Assembly: GCF_009547075.1 (NCBI RefSeq)
Contig: NZ_WIPH01000013.1
Location: 1 to 64,000, forward strand
Reading direction: 5' to 3'
Length of the DNA: 64,000 nt
DNA from: Gluconobacter aidae
Lineage (GTDB): Bacteria > Pseudomonadota > Alphaproteobacteria > Acetobacterales > Acetobacteraceae
The notes beneath the pieces were generated by a model. That model did not search any database and had not been told where the DNA came from. It worked only from the letters and a program-made list of their open reading frames with translations. The first letter of the stretch is position 1, and each line of letters begins with the position of its first letter. Positions 17,911 through 26,114 of the stretch are shown piece by piece. A program made the translations under genes and the position numbers.

Positions 17911-17911
17911 A
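17792..17911 (+). CDS. possible 39-residue upstream ORF coupled to the TetR gene
   Basis: An ATG preceded by AGGGGGG seven bases upstream opens a 39-codon frame whose TGA overlaps the TetR start codon as TGATG. The predicted peptide begins MKSRYVDIFSYFKCDF and is rich in aromatic and basic residues; it has no recognised domain. The good ribosome binding site and the coupled stop/start suggest a leader peptide or a translational-coupling ORF. It could still be chance, since the region is only modestly coding-like. Confidence 0.4.
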   Translation: MKSRYVDIFSYFKCDFMDRFSFGALCPRKSALTESGTSP

Positions 17912-18570
17912 TGCCCCTTGAGAAAAGCAGAGCGTCCTCCTCTACGAAAAAGCGTGTCAGGGATGCGGAGGCCACCAAATTACGCATTCTCGAAGCGGCC
18001 AAGAAAGAGTTTGCCCGAAACGGTCTTGAAGGCGCGCGGGTCGATACGATCGCTCTCGATGCCAAGGCCAACAAAAGGATGCTCTACCACTATTTCAAAA
18101 GTAAGGATGGCCTCTTCCGCACGCTCCTGGAGCGGGAATATCTCAACATCCGGGAGGAAGAGACCAAACTGAATCTGGAGAATCTCCCCCCCAGGACAGC
18201 CCTCGAAACGCTCGTCCGCTTCACATGGGAATACTATATCGCCAATCCCGAATTCATCACCCTCGTGAACAGCGAGAACCTTTGCCAGGCCGTCCATATC
18301 CGCAATTCGCCCACACTGAAGACGATCAGTCAGAAATTCATCCGCCGCATCCAGTCGCTTCTGGATCGGGGCGTCCGGGAAAATATTTTCCGCGAAGGTA
18401 TTGATGCCGCGCAGTTGAACATCACCATCGCATCCATAAATTATTATTATTTCACGAACCGCTTCACTGGATCGGTAATTTTCGAGCGGGATTTTACGGC
18501 GCCAGAAGCCCTGAAGGAAAGAATTGCCTTTAATATCGAAACGATATGCCGCCTGGTCTGCAAGAACTGA
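17911..18570 (+). CDS. TetR-family transcriptional regulator
   Basis: A 219-residue repressor-type protein. The N-terminal DNA-binding domain lies near residues 22-70, with ILEAAKKEFARNGLEGARVD followed by the helix-turn-helix segment KRMLYHYFKSKDGLF typical of TetR proteins. The remaining helical part should bind a ligand and dimerise. It is divergent from the phospholipase C gene across a structured intergenic region, so self-regulation and control of plc are the simplest hypotheses. The ligand is unknown. Confidence 0.9.
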   Translation: MPLEKSRASSSTKKRVRDAEATKLRILEAAKKEFARNGLEGARVDTIALDAKANKRMLYHYFKSKDGLFRTLLEREYLNIREEETKLNLENLPPRTALETLVRFTWEYYIANPEFITLVNSENLCQAVHIRNSPTLKTISQKFIRRIQSLLDRGVRENIFREGIDAAQLNITIASINYYYFTNRFTGSVIFERDFTAPEALKERIAFNIETICRLVCKN

Positions 18571-18736
18571 TATATGGTTTTTATTATGAACGAACGATCA
18601 TATCTCCCTGAATTCAGGAGTTATTCACGGATTTGTTAAGGAAAATATTGAATTTCGGTTACAATCATAATGTACCTCCCGAGATTTTTCTCTTGCATCC
18701 GTAACCGATGTGACGTCTAACTTACGGCGGCAGGTG

Positions 18737-18786
18737 CTCTTAAGCGGGTTTTCGACGCATGTTGCGTCATTCGTTCCTCTTAAGAG
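18737..18786 (+). promoter_or_regulatory. nested hairpin in the cold shock gene leader
   Basis: CTCTTAAG (18737-18744) pairs with CTTAAGAG (18779-18786), enclosing a second perfect hairpin GACGCA-TGT-TGCGTC (18754-18768). The element lies 57 bases upstream of the cspA start. Long structured leaders are known in cold shock mRNAs, where they modulate translation with temperature; that role is inferred here. Confidence 0.5.
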
Positions 18787-18842
18787 TTATGATTTCGTGC
18801 GTATCTTGTGCACGACTGCTATTGTTAAAAAGGAGCCTCGTT

Positions 18843-19049
18843 ATGGCAACAGGCACCGTAAAATGGTTTAACTGCACCAAGGGCTTTGGTTTCATCCAGC
18901 CTGACAACGGTGGGCAGGATGCGTTCGTTCACATCTCCGAACTCGAGCGCGCCGGAATGCACACCCTCAACGAAGGCCAGCATGTCTCTTACGAGCTTGA
19001 GGCTGGCCGCAACGGCAAAACGTCGGCAGTGAGCATCAAGGCAATCTGA
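18843..19049 (+). CDS. cspA: cold shock protein, CspA family
   Basis: The 68-residue protein is a single cold shock domain. RNP1 appears as KGFGFIQP near residues 13-20 and RNP2 as DAFVHIS near 27-33, the two RNA-binding motifs of the OB fold. It binds single-stranded nucleic acids and acts as an RNA chaperone in the cytoplasm. The ATG at 18843 has AAGGAG seven bases upstream; a longer in-frame reading from 18759 would add a tail absent from the family. An intrinsic terminator follows. Confidence 0.95.
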   Translation: MATGTVKWFNCTKGFGFIQPDNGGQDAFVHISELERAGMHTLNEGQHVSYELEAGRNGKTSAVSIKAI

Positions 19050-19078
19050 TTGCCCGGATGTACATTCCGATATGCAGG

Positions 19079-19104
19079 AAGCCGCCCGCAAGGGCGGCTT
19101 TTTC
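19079..19104 (+). terminator. intrinsic terminator of cspA
   Basis: AAGCCGCCC and GGGCGGCTT form a perfect 9-bp stem around GCAA and run into five T residues (19099-19103). It starts 30 bases after the cspA stop codon. Confidence 0.9.
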
Positions 19105-20017
19105 ATGCCTGGCGTCCGTTTTCCATCTGCGGCCCGTGCCCCCTGTTTGCAAGATTGATTATCTCCACAAACGCATCGGCAGCGGGGCTTCTGTAACGCT
19201 CCTTATGCCTCAGCCCATAGAAAAAGCGGCTTTCCGGCACCTCTGACGCCGCATGGAGCGTCCCCGCCAGCAGCGACGGGGCAACCACCAGCGATGACAG
19301 CGCACCGATCCCCGCCCCTGCCTCCACGGCAGTACGCACACTCTCGTTCGATGGCAGGACCAGACTGACATTCAACTCATCCGGCGCGATCCCAAGACGC
19401 CGGAGGTAGTGTTCCAGCGTAGCCCGAGTCCCCGATCCCGGCTCCCGCATCACCCAGACCTGTTTGAGCAGCCACTCCCTGCTGGCATGTTCTGGAACTG
19501 CCGCATCGGCCTGCACAATCGTCAGATGATCTTGCCCCAGTGGCCACTGCGCGAGCGCGGGGTCATCGATAATCGCCTCCACGATCCCCAGTTCAGCCGC
19601 CCCTTCCCGGACCTTCTTCGCGGCCTCTTCGGTATTGCTGATGGCCAGTTCGACCGTGATCTGCGGATATTTTCTGCGAAAAGCGACCAGAATGGACGGA
19701 ATCCAGTACGCGGCGATCGTCTGGCTGGCCACAGCACGGAGTGTTCCGCGTTTCAGACCGCTGATCTCGTTGAGAACATTTTCAGCCGCAGCCGCCTGCG
19801 CAACGACAGCACGAGCCGCTGGCAGGAACAGATGTCCAGCCTCGCTCAGCCGGATGCCTCGCCCCACCCGATCAAAAAGCCTGACTCCATAACGCTCTTC
19901 CAAGGCGGCAATCGCCGCCGAGACCGCGGACTGGGTGACGTTCATCGCCCGGCTCGCAGCAGTGACGTGCTCGCGTTCAGCAACAGCGATGAAGAGACGG
20001 AGCTGATCAAGGGTCAT
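19103..20017 (-). CDS. LysR-family regulator (YeiE/CbbR-like)
   Basis: A 304-residue LysR regulator. The N-terminal winged helix has LRLFIAVAEREHVTAASRAM near residues 5-24 and VTQSAVSAAIAALEERYGVR near 26-45. The C-terminal part is a periplasmic-binding-protein-like effector domain. The ATG at 20017 begins the usual MTLDQLRLF start; a TTG six codons upstream is less likely. It diverges from a YeiH-type transporter gene, the same arrangement as YeiE/YeiH in enterobacteria, where YeiE controls yeiH. The effector could be sulfite or a related anion, by analogy only. Confidence 0.9.
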   Translation of the reverse strand: MTLDQLRLFIAVAEREHVTAASRAMNVTQSAVSAAIAALEERYGVRLFDRVGRGIRLSEAGHLFLPAARAVVAQAAAAENVLNEISGLKRGTLRAVASQTIAAYWIPSILVAFRRKYPQITVELAISNTEEAAKKVREGAAELGIVEAIIDDPALAQWPLGQDHLTIVQADAAVPEHASREWLLKQVWVMREPGSGTRATLEHYLRRLGIAPDELNVSLVLPSNESVRTAVEAGAGIGALSSLVVAPSLLAGTLHAASEVPESRFFYGLRHKERYRSPAADAFVEIINLANRGHGPQMENGRQA

Positions 20018-20128
20018 ATGGCATAGATAGCACAACCAATCTGGTTTTACGATTAAAATAATAAAATTTATGCGCTGGATTGATTGATTGTTCTTTCCCT
20101 AAATCTTCACGATAAAGGAGAGCCTATC

Positions 20129-21181
20129 GTGAAGACCCAGTCGCCTGCGGGAGACCTCATCTCCCGCTTCCCCGGAACGGCCCTGTGCATCGGCATTGCG
20201 CTTGTGGCTTACGGTCTCGAAACCATGGAACGGCTCCTGATCGGGAGAGCCTTTCTGGAGACCCTGAACATCGCGCTCATTCTGGGCGTCATCCTGCGGT
20301 CCGTCCGCAAACCCGCAGACGCCTTCAATTGCGGGATCAGGTTCTGTTCGAAAACACTCCTCAATATTGCGATCGTCCTTCTTGGCACGACTTTCAGCCT
20401 TCAGGCCGTCTGGTCCGCCGGGCCTGAAATCCTGCTCGCCGTTCTGGGGATGGTGGTTTTCAGCATGATCTTCACCTGCTGGGCCGGACGGATGAATGGC
20501 CTGTCCCGGAATCAGACCCTTCTCGTGGCCTGCGGCGATTCCATCTGCGGCAATTCCGCAATCATGGCCGCAGCCCCCGCCATTCAGGCGTCAGACGAGG
20601 ATGTCGGCACGACAATCGCCTTCACCGCCGCAGGTGGTCTGGCAGTCGTTCTGGGATTGCCTGTCCTGCTTCCCTTTCTGAACATGTCCGGAATCGCCAA
20701 TGGCGCCGTCGCGGGGCTGACGGTCTATGCGGTTCCGCAGGTCATGGCCGCAGCCGCGCCGTTCGGCTCCGCAGCCCTGCATGTCGGAACACTCGTCAAG
20801 CTGATGCGCGTTCTCATGCTGGGCCCGGTCTGCGCCGTCCTGTCACTGACGGTTCATCACAAAAACGACCGGACGCAGCCGTTGGAACCTGCCGAAACAA
20901 ACAAAATCCACAGGCTGCTCCGTCTCGTCCCGTGGTATATCGCGGGCTTCATGGCGATGATCATCGTCCGGTCCCTTGGCGTCATTCCCGCAGCCTGCAT
21001 CGCTCCCCTCAGCCAGACCGCCACATTCCTGACCATTCTGGCCATGGCCGCACTGGGTCTGGGGATCGATATCCGTTCCGTCTTCCGGGCGGGACGACCG
21101 CTGGTCCTGACGGTCGCGATGTCCCTGGCCGGTCTTCTGGGTGCCAGCATCCTGCTGGTCCGGCTCCTGAACTGCGCATAA
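20129..21181 (+). CDS. yeiH: YeiH/UPF0324 family membrane protein, putative anion (sulfite/sulfate) exporter
   Basis: A 350-residue integral membrane protein with about ten hydrophobic helices. The segment LVACGDSICGNSAIMAAAPA near residues 131-150 is the signature of the YeiH (UPF0324) family, grouped with putative sulfate exporters. The GTG at 20129 is chosen because AAGGAG lies eight bases upstream; a TTG 15 codons earlier (20084) lacks a site. It diverges from the LysR gene and ends six bases before the convergent saccharopine dehydrogenase-like gene. The transported substrate is unproven. Confidence 0.88.
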   Translation: MKTQSPAGDLISRFPGTALCIGIALVAYGLETMERLLIGRAFLETLNIALILGVILRSVRKPADAFNCGIRFCSKTLLNIAIVLLGTTFSLQAVWSAGPEILLAVLGMVVFSMIFTCWAGRMNGLSRNQTLLVACGDSICGNSAIMAAAPAIQASDEDVGTTIAFTAAGGLAVVLGLPVLLPFLNMSGIANGAVAGLTVYAVPQVMAAAAPFGSAALHVGTLVKLMRVLMLGPVCAVLSLTVHHKNDRTQPLEPAETNKIHRLLRLVPWYIAGFMAMIIVRSLGVIPAACIAPLSQTATFLTILAMAALGLGIDIRSVFRAGRPLVLTVAMSLAGLLGASILLVRLLNCA

Positions 21182-21187
21182 GGCCGT

Positions 21188-22264
21188 TCAGTCCTGCGAC
21201 TGGTAGACCCGACCGTAGCGGTTAGACAGATAGGCGGACAGCGGAATATCTTCCTGACGGACAAAGCCTGCCGACGGAATCCTGCCTTCCGCCAGCAGGT
21301 CCAGAACCGCGCAGATGGACCCCGCCGTCGTGAGCTGAATCGCAGTCCGGTATCCGCCCATGAACTCCTGCGCGTGAATGGTCCGGGCCAGCGTTTCCTG
21401 CTGCCGCCGACCCTCCCGTAGTCCCGTCACGATAACCGACAGCACCACCAGATCCTGGGCCGTTCCGGGAATGGCGTGGGTCAGGATATCCTGAAGGATA
21501 TGCCGCCGTTCCGACAGGCGCAGATCGGACAGGAGAACTTTCATGATATCACGATGGCCCGGATATCGCATGGTGCGATAATTGAGTTCCCGGACCCGAC
21601 CGTCATAGGTTTCGCACAACGAGCCAAGACCGCCGGACGTGTTGAAAGCCTCATAAAGAACGCCATCGACGCCCAGGCTCTCCATGCCTTCAAGAGCGGG
21701 AACGAGGATGCGCTTCCCATCCACGATAGCCTCACAGGGCTCGATATATTCGTTAATGAGGCCTTCCGTACTCCAGGTCAGGTTATATCCCAGCGCATTG
21801 GACGGAAAACGCGGCAATGCCCCGACACGCAGCCGGATCGTGTCGATCTCGTCGAAATGCCCGGCCAGATCATGCGCGGCAATCGAAACGAAACCGGGCG
21901 CCAGACCACATTGGGGAATGAACGCATGCGACGCACCCTCGGCCAGCGCCTTTACATCGCGGGTGGACGCAACGTCCTCGGTCAGATCCAGATAATGCAC
22001 GCCAGCCACGGCGGCGGCACGGGCGACAGTGCGCGTCAGATGAAAAGGAAGCGCGGAGAGGACAGCGAACTGCCCTTTGAGCAGATCCGGATCAAGCCCC
22101 TGCGCGATATCGGCTGTTTTGCGGGCAATCCCTTCAGGCAGTTTGAGGCTGTTGAGATACTCCGCGTGACAGTCAAGCAGCGTAACGCGATAGCCGCCGT
22201 GATGAAGAAGCTCCGCAATGGCTGAACCGATCTTGCCCGCACCTGCAACCGTAACCTGCTTCAT
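21188..22264 (-). CDS. saccharopine dehydrogenase family oxidoreductase
   Basis: About 358 residues, starting with a Rossmann fold: VTVAGAGKIGSAIAELL near residues 4-20 holds the dinucleotide-binding glycines. The middle carries ECGxAPGF-like FIPQCGLAPGFVSIAAHDL near 115-135, typical of saccharopine dehydrogenase-type enzymes that act on amino acids (saccharopine reductase, lysine 6-dehydrogenase and relatives). It should be a cytoplasmic NAD(P)-linked enzyme of amino acid metabolism, perhaps lysine; the substrate cannot be fixed. It diverges from an Lrp/AsnC regulator, which supports an amino acid role. The ATG at 22264 is used; another ATG lies two codons upstream (22270). Confidence 0.82.
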   Translation of the reverse strand: MKQVTVAGAGKIGSAIAELLHHGGYRVTLLDCHAEYLNSLKLPEGIARKTADIAQGLDPDLLKGQFAVLSALPFHLTRTVARAAAVAGVHYLDLTEDVASTRDVKALAEGASHAFIPQCGLAPGFVSIAAHDLAGHFDEIDTIRLRVGALPRFPSNALGYNLTWSTEGLINEYIEPCEAIVDGKRILVPALEGMESLGVDGVLYEAFNTSGGLGSLCETYDGRVRELNYRTMRYPGHRDIMKVLLSDLRLSERRHILQDILTHAIPGTAQDLVVLSVIVTGLREGRRQQETLARTIHAQEFMGGYRTAIQLTTAGSICAVLDLLAEGRIPSAGFVRQEDIPLSAYLSNRYGRVYQSQD

Positions 22265-22357
22265 GGTCATAATCCTGTTCCGGAAGTGTTACGGAAAGGA
22301 TCGGGGTCTGGGCCGACGGATCTCAAGCGGCAGCGTGACGGCAAAAAGCCATTCCCA

Positions 22358-22372
22358 ACGGCAGATTGCCGT
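22358..22372. promoter_or_regulatory. perfect inverted repeat, candidate Lrp operator
   Basis: ACGGCA-GAT-TGCCGT has perfect 6-bp arms and lies 14 bp upstream of the Lrp-type regulator start, in the intergenic region shared with the divergent saccharopine dehydrogenase-like gene. It may be the site for autoregulation. Confidence 0.4.
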
Positions 22373-22386
22373 CTATAACAGTCAGA

Positions 22387-22815
22387 ATGACGGACCCGAT
22401 CGATCAGGCTCTTCTTGATATCCTGCGCCGCAACGCGCGAACCCCCACAGCCGCGCTGGCGCGCCGGCTTGGGATCTCCCGCACGACTCTGCAGGGACGC
22501 ATGGAGCGTCTGGAGCGGCAGGGACGGATCCGGGGCTATACGCTTCTCGAAAATCCGGACGAGGATCTGGTGCGCGCCCATGTCTCGATCGTGCTCACAC
22601 CGCGCCACCGGCAGAAAGTGGAGCGGGACCTGAAAACACTGCCCGAACTTCGGGAACTGCATGCGGTCAGCGGTGCCTCGGACCTGATTGCCCTGCTGGG
22701 GGCCGCCACGACCGAAAACATCAATCGCGCCATTGACGATATCGGACAGATGGAAGGCGTAGAGCGGACCGTCTCCGCCATCATCCTCTCGACGCGCTTT
22801 CGCAAAGGGCACTGA
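22387..22815 (+). CDS. Lrp/AsnC-family transcriptional regulator
   Basis: A 142-residue protein with the family layout. The N-terminal helix-turn-helix is near residues 5-55 (LLDILRRNARTPTAALARRL then GISRTTLQGRMERLE), and the C-terminal RAM domain, residues 65-142, binds amino acids and forms octamers in characterised relatives. It is divergent from the saccharopine dehydrogenase-like gene and probably regulates it in response to an amino acid. ATG at 22387 is preferred to a TTG seven codons upstream because it yields the typical N terminus. Confidence 0.92.
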   Translation: MTDPIDQALLDILRRNARTPTAALARRLGISRTTLQGRMERLERQGRIRGYTLLENPDEDLVRAHVSIVLTPRHRQKVERDLKTLPELRELHAVSGASDLIALLGAATTENINRAIDDIGQMEGVERTVSAIILSTRFRKGH

Positions 22816-22921
22816 GCCAGCCGACTGGCCCATCGCCCTCCTTCAGAAACGGCTTGCTTTCAATACTGACCGCTGTCCACTCTCCACAAAACAGATGTTT
22901 ACCGCTCATGACGGAGCCCTG

Positions 22922-23902
22922 ATGCAGACGCCCCCTTCCCCTTCCGACGCCATTACGGTCAGCAATCTCCGCAAAACCTACCGGATCCGCGAAGGAGGCA
23001 GCTGGAGGGGAAAAACCCGTGATATCGTTGCACTGGACGGGATTTCCTTTGCGGTCCCGAAAGGCCAGATCGCAGGCTTCATCGGCCCGAACGGCGCGGG
23101 AAAATCGACGGCGATCAAAATCCTCTCCGGCATCCTGCGCCCCACATCGGGAGAGGTGCAGGTCAATGGTCTGGTGCCCTGGACAAACCGCATCGCCCAT
23201 GTTGCGCGGATCGGCGTCGTGTTCGGGCAGCGGACCCAGCTCTGGTGGGACCTCTCGGTCGCGGAGGGCCTCGCTTTGCTGCGCGACATTTACGGTGTGG
23301 AACCGGAGCGGTTCATCCGCAACCGCGCCCGTCTGGCCGATGCGCTGGATCTGGGCGGGATCATGGACCAGTCCGTCCGCCAGCTTTCGCTCGGGCAGCG
23401 CATGCGTGCCGAAATTGCGGCGTCTCTCATCCACGATCCGGACATCCTCATTCTGGATGAACCCACGATCGGCCTGGATGCGCCATCCAAGCTCGCCGTC
23501 CGGGCCTTCGTGCATGAACTCTGCCGGGACCGCGGCACGACCGTTCTGCTGACGACCCATGACATGCACGACATCGAGGCACTCGCCGAACGTGTGATCG
23601 TCATCGGTCACGGCCGCATTCTGGCGGACAGCCCATTCGAGGATCTTCGCACCACGATCCTGTCCGAACGCATTCTGGAACTCGATTTCCATGATACGCC
23701 CCCCGAATTGACGCTTCCCGCCGGTGCCAGCGAAACCGCGCGTGAACCCCACAGCCTCACGATCACTTTCGATCCGCGCCAGATCCCGGCTCCAGCCCTC
23801 GTCGCGCATGTCGGCCATCTTCCGGGCCTTGACGATCTGCGGATCAGCCGCCCTTCGATCGATGAAATCATCACCCGTTTCTATGCGGACCACGCCGCAT
23901 GA
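22922..23902 (+). CDS. ABC-2 type exporter, ATP-binding protein
   Basis: A 326-residue ATPase. Walker A is GPNGAGKST near residues 57-65, the signature is LSLGQRMRAEIAASL near 155-169, Walker B is ILILDEPTIGLD near 175-186 and the H-loop is TTHDMHD near 210-216. An N-terminal RIREGGSWRGKTRD stretch between the first beta strands is typical of the subgroup that pairs with PF06182 permeases. The ATG at 22922 has GGAG upstream; an ATG nine codons earlier (22895) is possible. The next two genes encode the permeases. The exported substrate is unknown; relatives are annotated as antibiotic, viologen or lipid exporters. Confidence 0.9.
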   Translation: MQTPPSPSDAITVSNLRKTYRIREGGSWRGKTRDIVALDGISFAVPKGQIAGFIGPNGAGKSTAIKILSGILRPTSGEVQVNGLVPWTNRIAHVARIGVVFGQRTQLWWDLSVAEGLALLRDIYGVEPERFIRNRARLADALDLGGIMDQSVRQLSLGQRMRAEIAASLIHDPDILILDEPTIGLDAPSKLAVRAFVHELCRDRGTTVLLTTHDMHDIEALAERVIVIGHGRILADSPFEDLRTTILSERILELDFHDTPPELTLPAGASETAREPHSLTITFDPRQIPAPALVAHVGHLPGLDDLRISRPSIDEIITRFYADHAA

Positions 23903-24723
23903 ACCTGCGCCCGTATCTCACGGCCTTCGGTCTGCAATGGAAGATCGGGCTGCGATACCGTATCGCCGTCGTTGCCGGACTGGTGGCGCAGATGTGGTTC
24001 GGTGCCGTGACCCTGATGGCCTATGCCTCGGTGTATCATGCCGCTCCGGACGTGCAGGCCCCGCTCTCCCTGCGACAGGCCATGACCTATACTTGGATCC
24101 AGCAGTCATTCTTCACGCTTCTGCCACTCGGCTGCCTGCCCGCCATCGGAGACGCCGCCCGGACAGGCGCCATCGTCTATGACCTCCTGCGTCCGGTCGA
24201 TATGTGGAACTGGTGGCTCTCCGCCAGCCTGGCGCGACTGCTGGGGAACGCGGTCCCCCGCGCTGTCCTGCTGGCCTGTTTAGCCGGTCCTCTCGCGATG
24301 CTTGTCGGGCTCGGCGCCTGGAGCCTTGCCGGCCCCGCAAGCCTGATCTCCGCGGCTCTGGCGCTTGTTTCCATCATACTCGGCGCCCTGCTCTCCGCAA
24401 CGATCGTCATGTGGTGGAATATCCTCACGGCCCGTACCCTTTCGCCTCTGGGGAGCTATGCCGTCGGAACGCCGCTCGCCGTCCTGCTGTCCGGAATGCT
24501 GCTGCCTTTGCCGCTCTATCCCGACTGGATCCGGCCTTTCCTGCTCGCACAGCCATTCGCCGGCATTACCGACATTCCCATCCGTATCTATCTCGGAACG
24601 CCCATCCCCGGCGGTGCTGCAACGGGTCTGGGACTTCAGATCTTCTGGCTGGCGGCCCTGACACTTCTCGGGCGTCTGTGGATGCGCCGGACCGTAAACC
24701 GGCTGGAGGTGCAGGGTGCCTGA
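23899..24723 (+). CDS. ABC-2 type exporter permease 1
   Basis: A 274-residue inner-membrane protein with about six helices, whose start overlaps the stop of the ATPase gene (ATGA). The pattern of an N-terminal polar FGLQWKIGLRYR stretch followed by paired helices fits the ABC-2 permease family PF06182. It should form a heterodimer with the next gene product. No soluble domain or substrate clue is visible. Confidence 0.85.
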   Translation: MNLRPYLTAFGLQWKIGLRYRIAVVAGLVAQMWFGAVTLMAYASVYHAAPDVQAPLSLRQAMTYTWIQQSFFTLLPLGCLPAIGDAARTGAIVYDLLRPVDMWNWWLSASLARLLGNAVPRAVLLACLAGPLAMLVGLGAWSLAGPASLISAALALVSIILGALLSATIVMWWNILTARTLSPLGSYAVGTPLAVLLSGMLLPLPLYPDWIRPFLLAQPFAGITDIPIRIYLGTPIPGGAATGLGLQIFWLAALTLLGRLWMRRTVNRLEVQGA

Positions 24724-24724
24724 C

Positions 24725-25549
24725 ATGACGCAATCCCCTTCCCGCACGCTCAGCGGTCCGGGCCTGTATCGCCGCATGGCCGGGGCTTCGATCGTAGCGC
24801 AGCTCCGCTATCCCGGCACTTTTGTCATTCAGGCCATCGGCAATTTCGTCACGACGCTCCTCAGCTTCTTCGGCATCTGGAGCCTGTTCCATCGCTTCGG
24901 CAGCATCGCGGGATGGGATATCGGAACCGTCGCAGTCCTGTACGGCCTTGTGAACGTGGCTTTTGCCGTCGCCGAGACGCTGGGACGCGGCTTCGAGGTC
25001 TTTGGGGGCGAATATGTCCGGACCGGAAGCTTCGACCGTCTCCTCCTGCGCCCGCGTTCGACGCTGCTGCTCCTTCTGGGTCACGAACTGCGCCTGCGCC
25101 CGATCGGACGCTTCCTTCAGGGGCTGTTCGTACTCGCGGCGGGTCTGTGGCTCGCCCCGCATGTCCAGTGGAGCGCCGCTTTGGTTCTGCCCTGGGCCAT
25201 CGCGGGCGGCGCGGCCATGTTCCTCGGCGTCCTGATCGGACAGGCCGCCCTGTGCTTCATCACCGTTGAAGGACTGGAGGTCGTGAACGTCCTGACCTAT
25301 GGCGGCGTGGAGGCCGGACAGTACCCGCTGACCATGTTCGGACGCTGGCTCCGGCGCTTCATCACCTTCGTCCTGCCGCTCGCGGCCGTCTGCTATTATC
25401 CGACGCTGTTCAGCCTCGCCCACCCGGACCCGCTTGGCATGCCGACATGGGTCGGCGCACTCTCGCCCGCGGCGGGGTTCGCCTTCCTCGGCGTCATGAT
25501 CCTCGCATGGAACCGGGCAGTCGCGGGATATGTCTCCAGCGGAAGCTGA
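24725..25549 (+). CDS. ABC-2 type exporter permease 2
   Basis: A 274-residue membrane protein with about six helices, the second permease of the exporter. The segment LFHRFGSIAGWDIGTVAVLY near residues 58-77 and GGEYVRTGSFDRLLLRP near 96-112 match the same ABC-2 family as the preceding gene. The ATG at 24725 follows the preceding stop by one base; a GTG three codons upstream would overlap it. The gene ends ten bases before a convergent gene. Confidence 0.85.
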   Translation: MTQSPSRTLSGPGLYRRMAGASIVAQLRYPGTFVIQAIGNFVTTLLSFFGIWSLFHRFGSIAGWDIGTVAVLYGLVNVAFAVAETLGRGFEVFGGEYVRTGSFDRLLLRPRSTLLLLLGHELRLRPIGRFLQGLFVLAAGLWLAPHVQWSAALVLPWAIAGGAAMFLGVLIGQAALCFITVEGLEVVNVLTYGGVEAGQYPLTMFGRWLRRFITFVLPLAAVCYYPTLFSLAHPDPLGMPTWVGALSPAAGFAFLGVMILAWNRAVAGYVSSGS

Positions 25550-25559
25550 GGCCCGGTGC

Positions 25560-25961
25560 TCAGGACCCCGTGCCCATCAGCGAGACATGCGCGGCGATGA
25601 TCTTCCATCCTTCGGGCGTCCGGAACCATGTCTGGCTCTGACGCCCGATACGCTCCGCTCCGATCCGCCGGAACTCCAGGTCTACAGTCGCCGCATCCCG
25701 GCCAATGACGGTAATGACACGACGCAGGACTTCCCGCGGGGGCGAGCCACCCGTCCTGTTGCTGCGGAATGCCTTGATCTCCTCGAAACCGTAGAGATTT
25801 TCTCCCACACCGTAACGCACCGTCTCCGGCCCGTCATAAAACAGCCTGTCCAGTTCCCGCAGGTCATTTTCGCCCAGGGCCCGTTCGTAACGGTCGGACA
25901 GGACCGTGATGTCCCGAAGGATGTCAGGGTCGTTCAGAAGCGGAAACCCGGATGAGGTCAT
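25560..25961 (-). CDS. hpxZ: HpxZ/AtzH-like small SnoaL-fold protein
   Basis: A 133-residue cytoplasmic protein. ALGENDLRELDRLFYDGPET near residues 28-47, RYGVGENLYGFEEIKAFR near 49-66 and the WFRTPEGWKIIAAHVSLMG end match the family of HpxZ (oxalurate catabolism) and AtzH (NTF2/SnoaL-like fold). HpxZ proteins accompany amidases of purine breakdown, but none is next to this gene, so the role is unclear. It converges on the ABC-2 exporter operon. Confidence 0.8.
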   Translation of the reverse strand: MTSSGFPLLNDPDILRDITVLSDRYERALGENDLRELDRLFYDGPETVRYGVGENLYGFEEIKAFRSNRTGGSPPREVLRRVITVIGRDAATVDLEFRRIGAERIGRQSQTWFRTPEGWKIIAAHVSLMGTGS

Positions 25962-26114
25962 GGCTGCTCTCCATCATTCAAATGATGCGAAGAATACCAG
26001 ATCAGAAGATCCATCAAAGACATTGACCTTTCGCGAAGTCACGATCCAATAAACTGTCAGGATCAACCTGATCCCGCGCTTTACTCCATTCTCCGTCACG
26101 AGTAGGTTTCCGTC

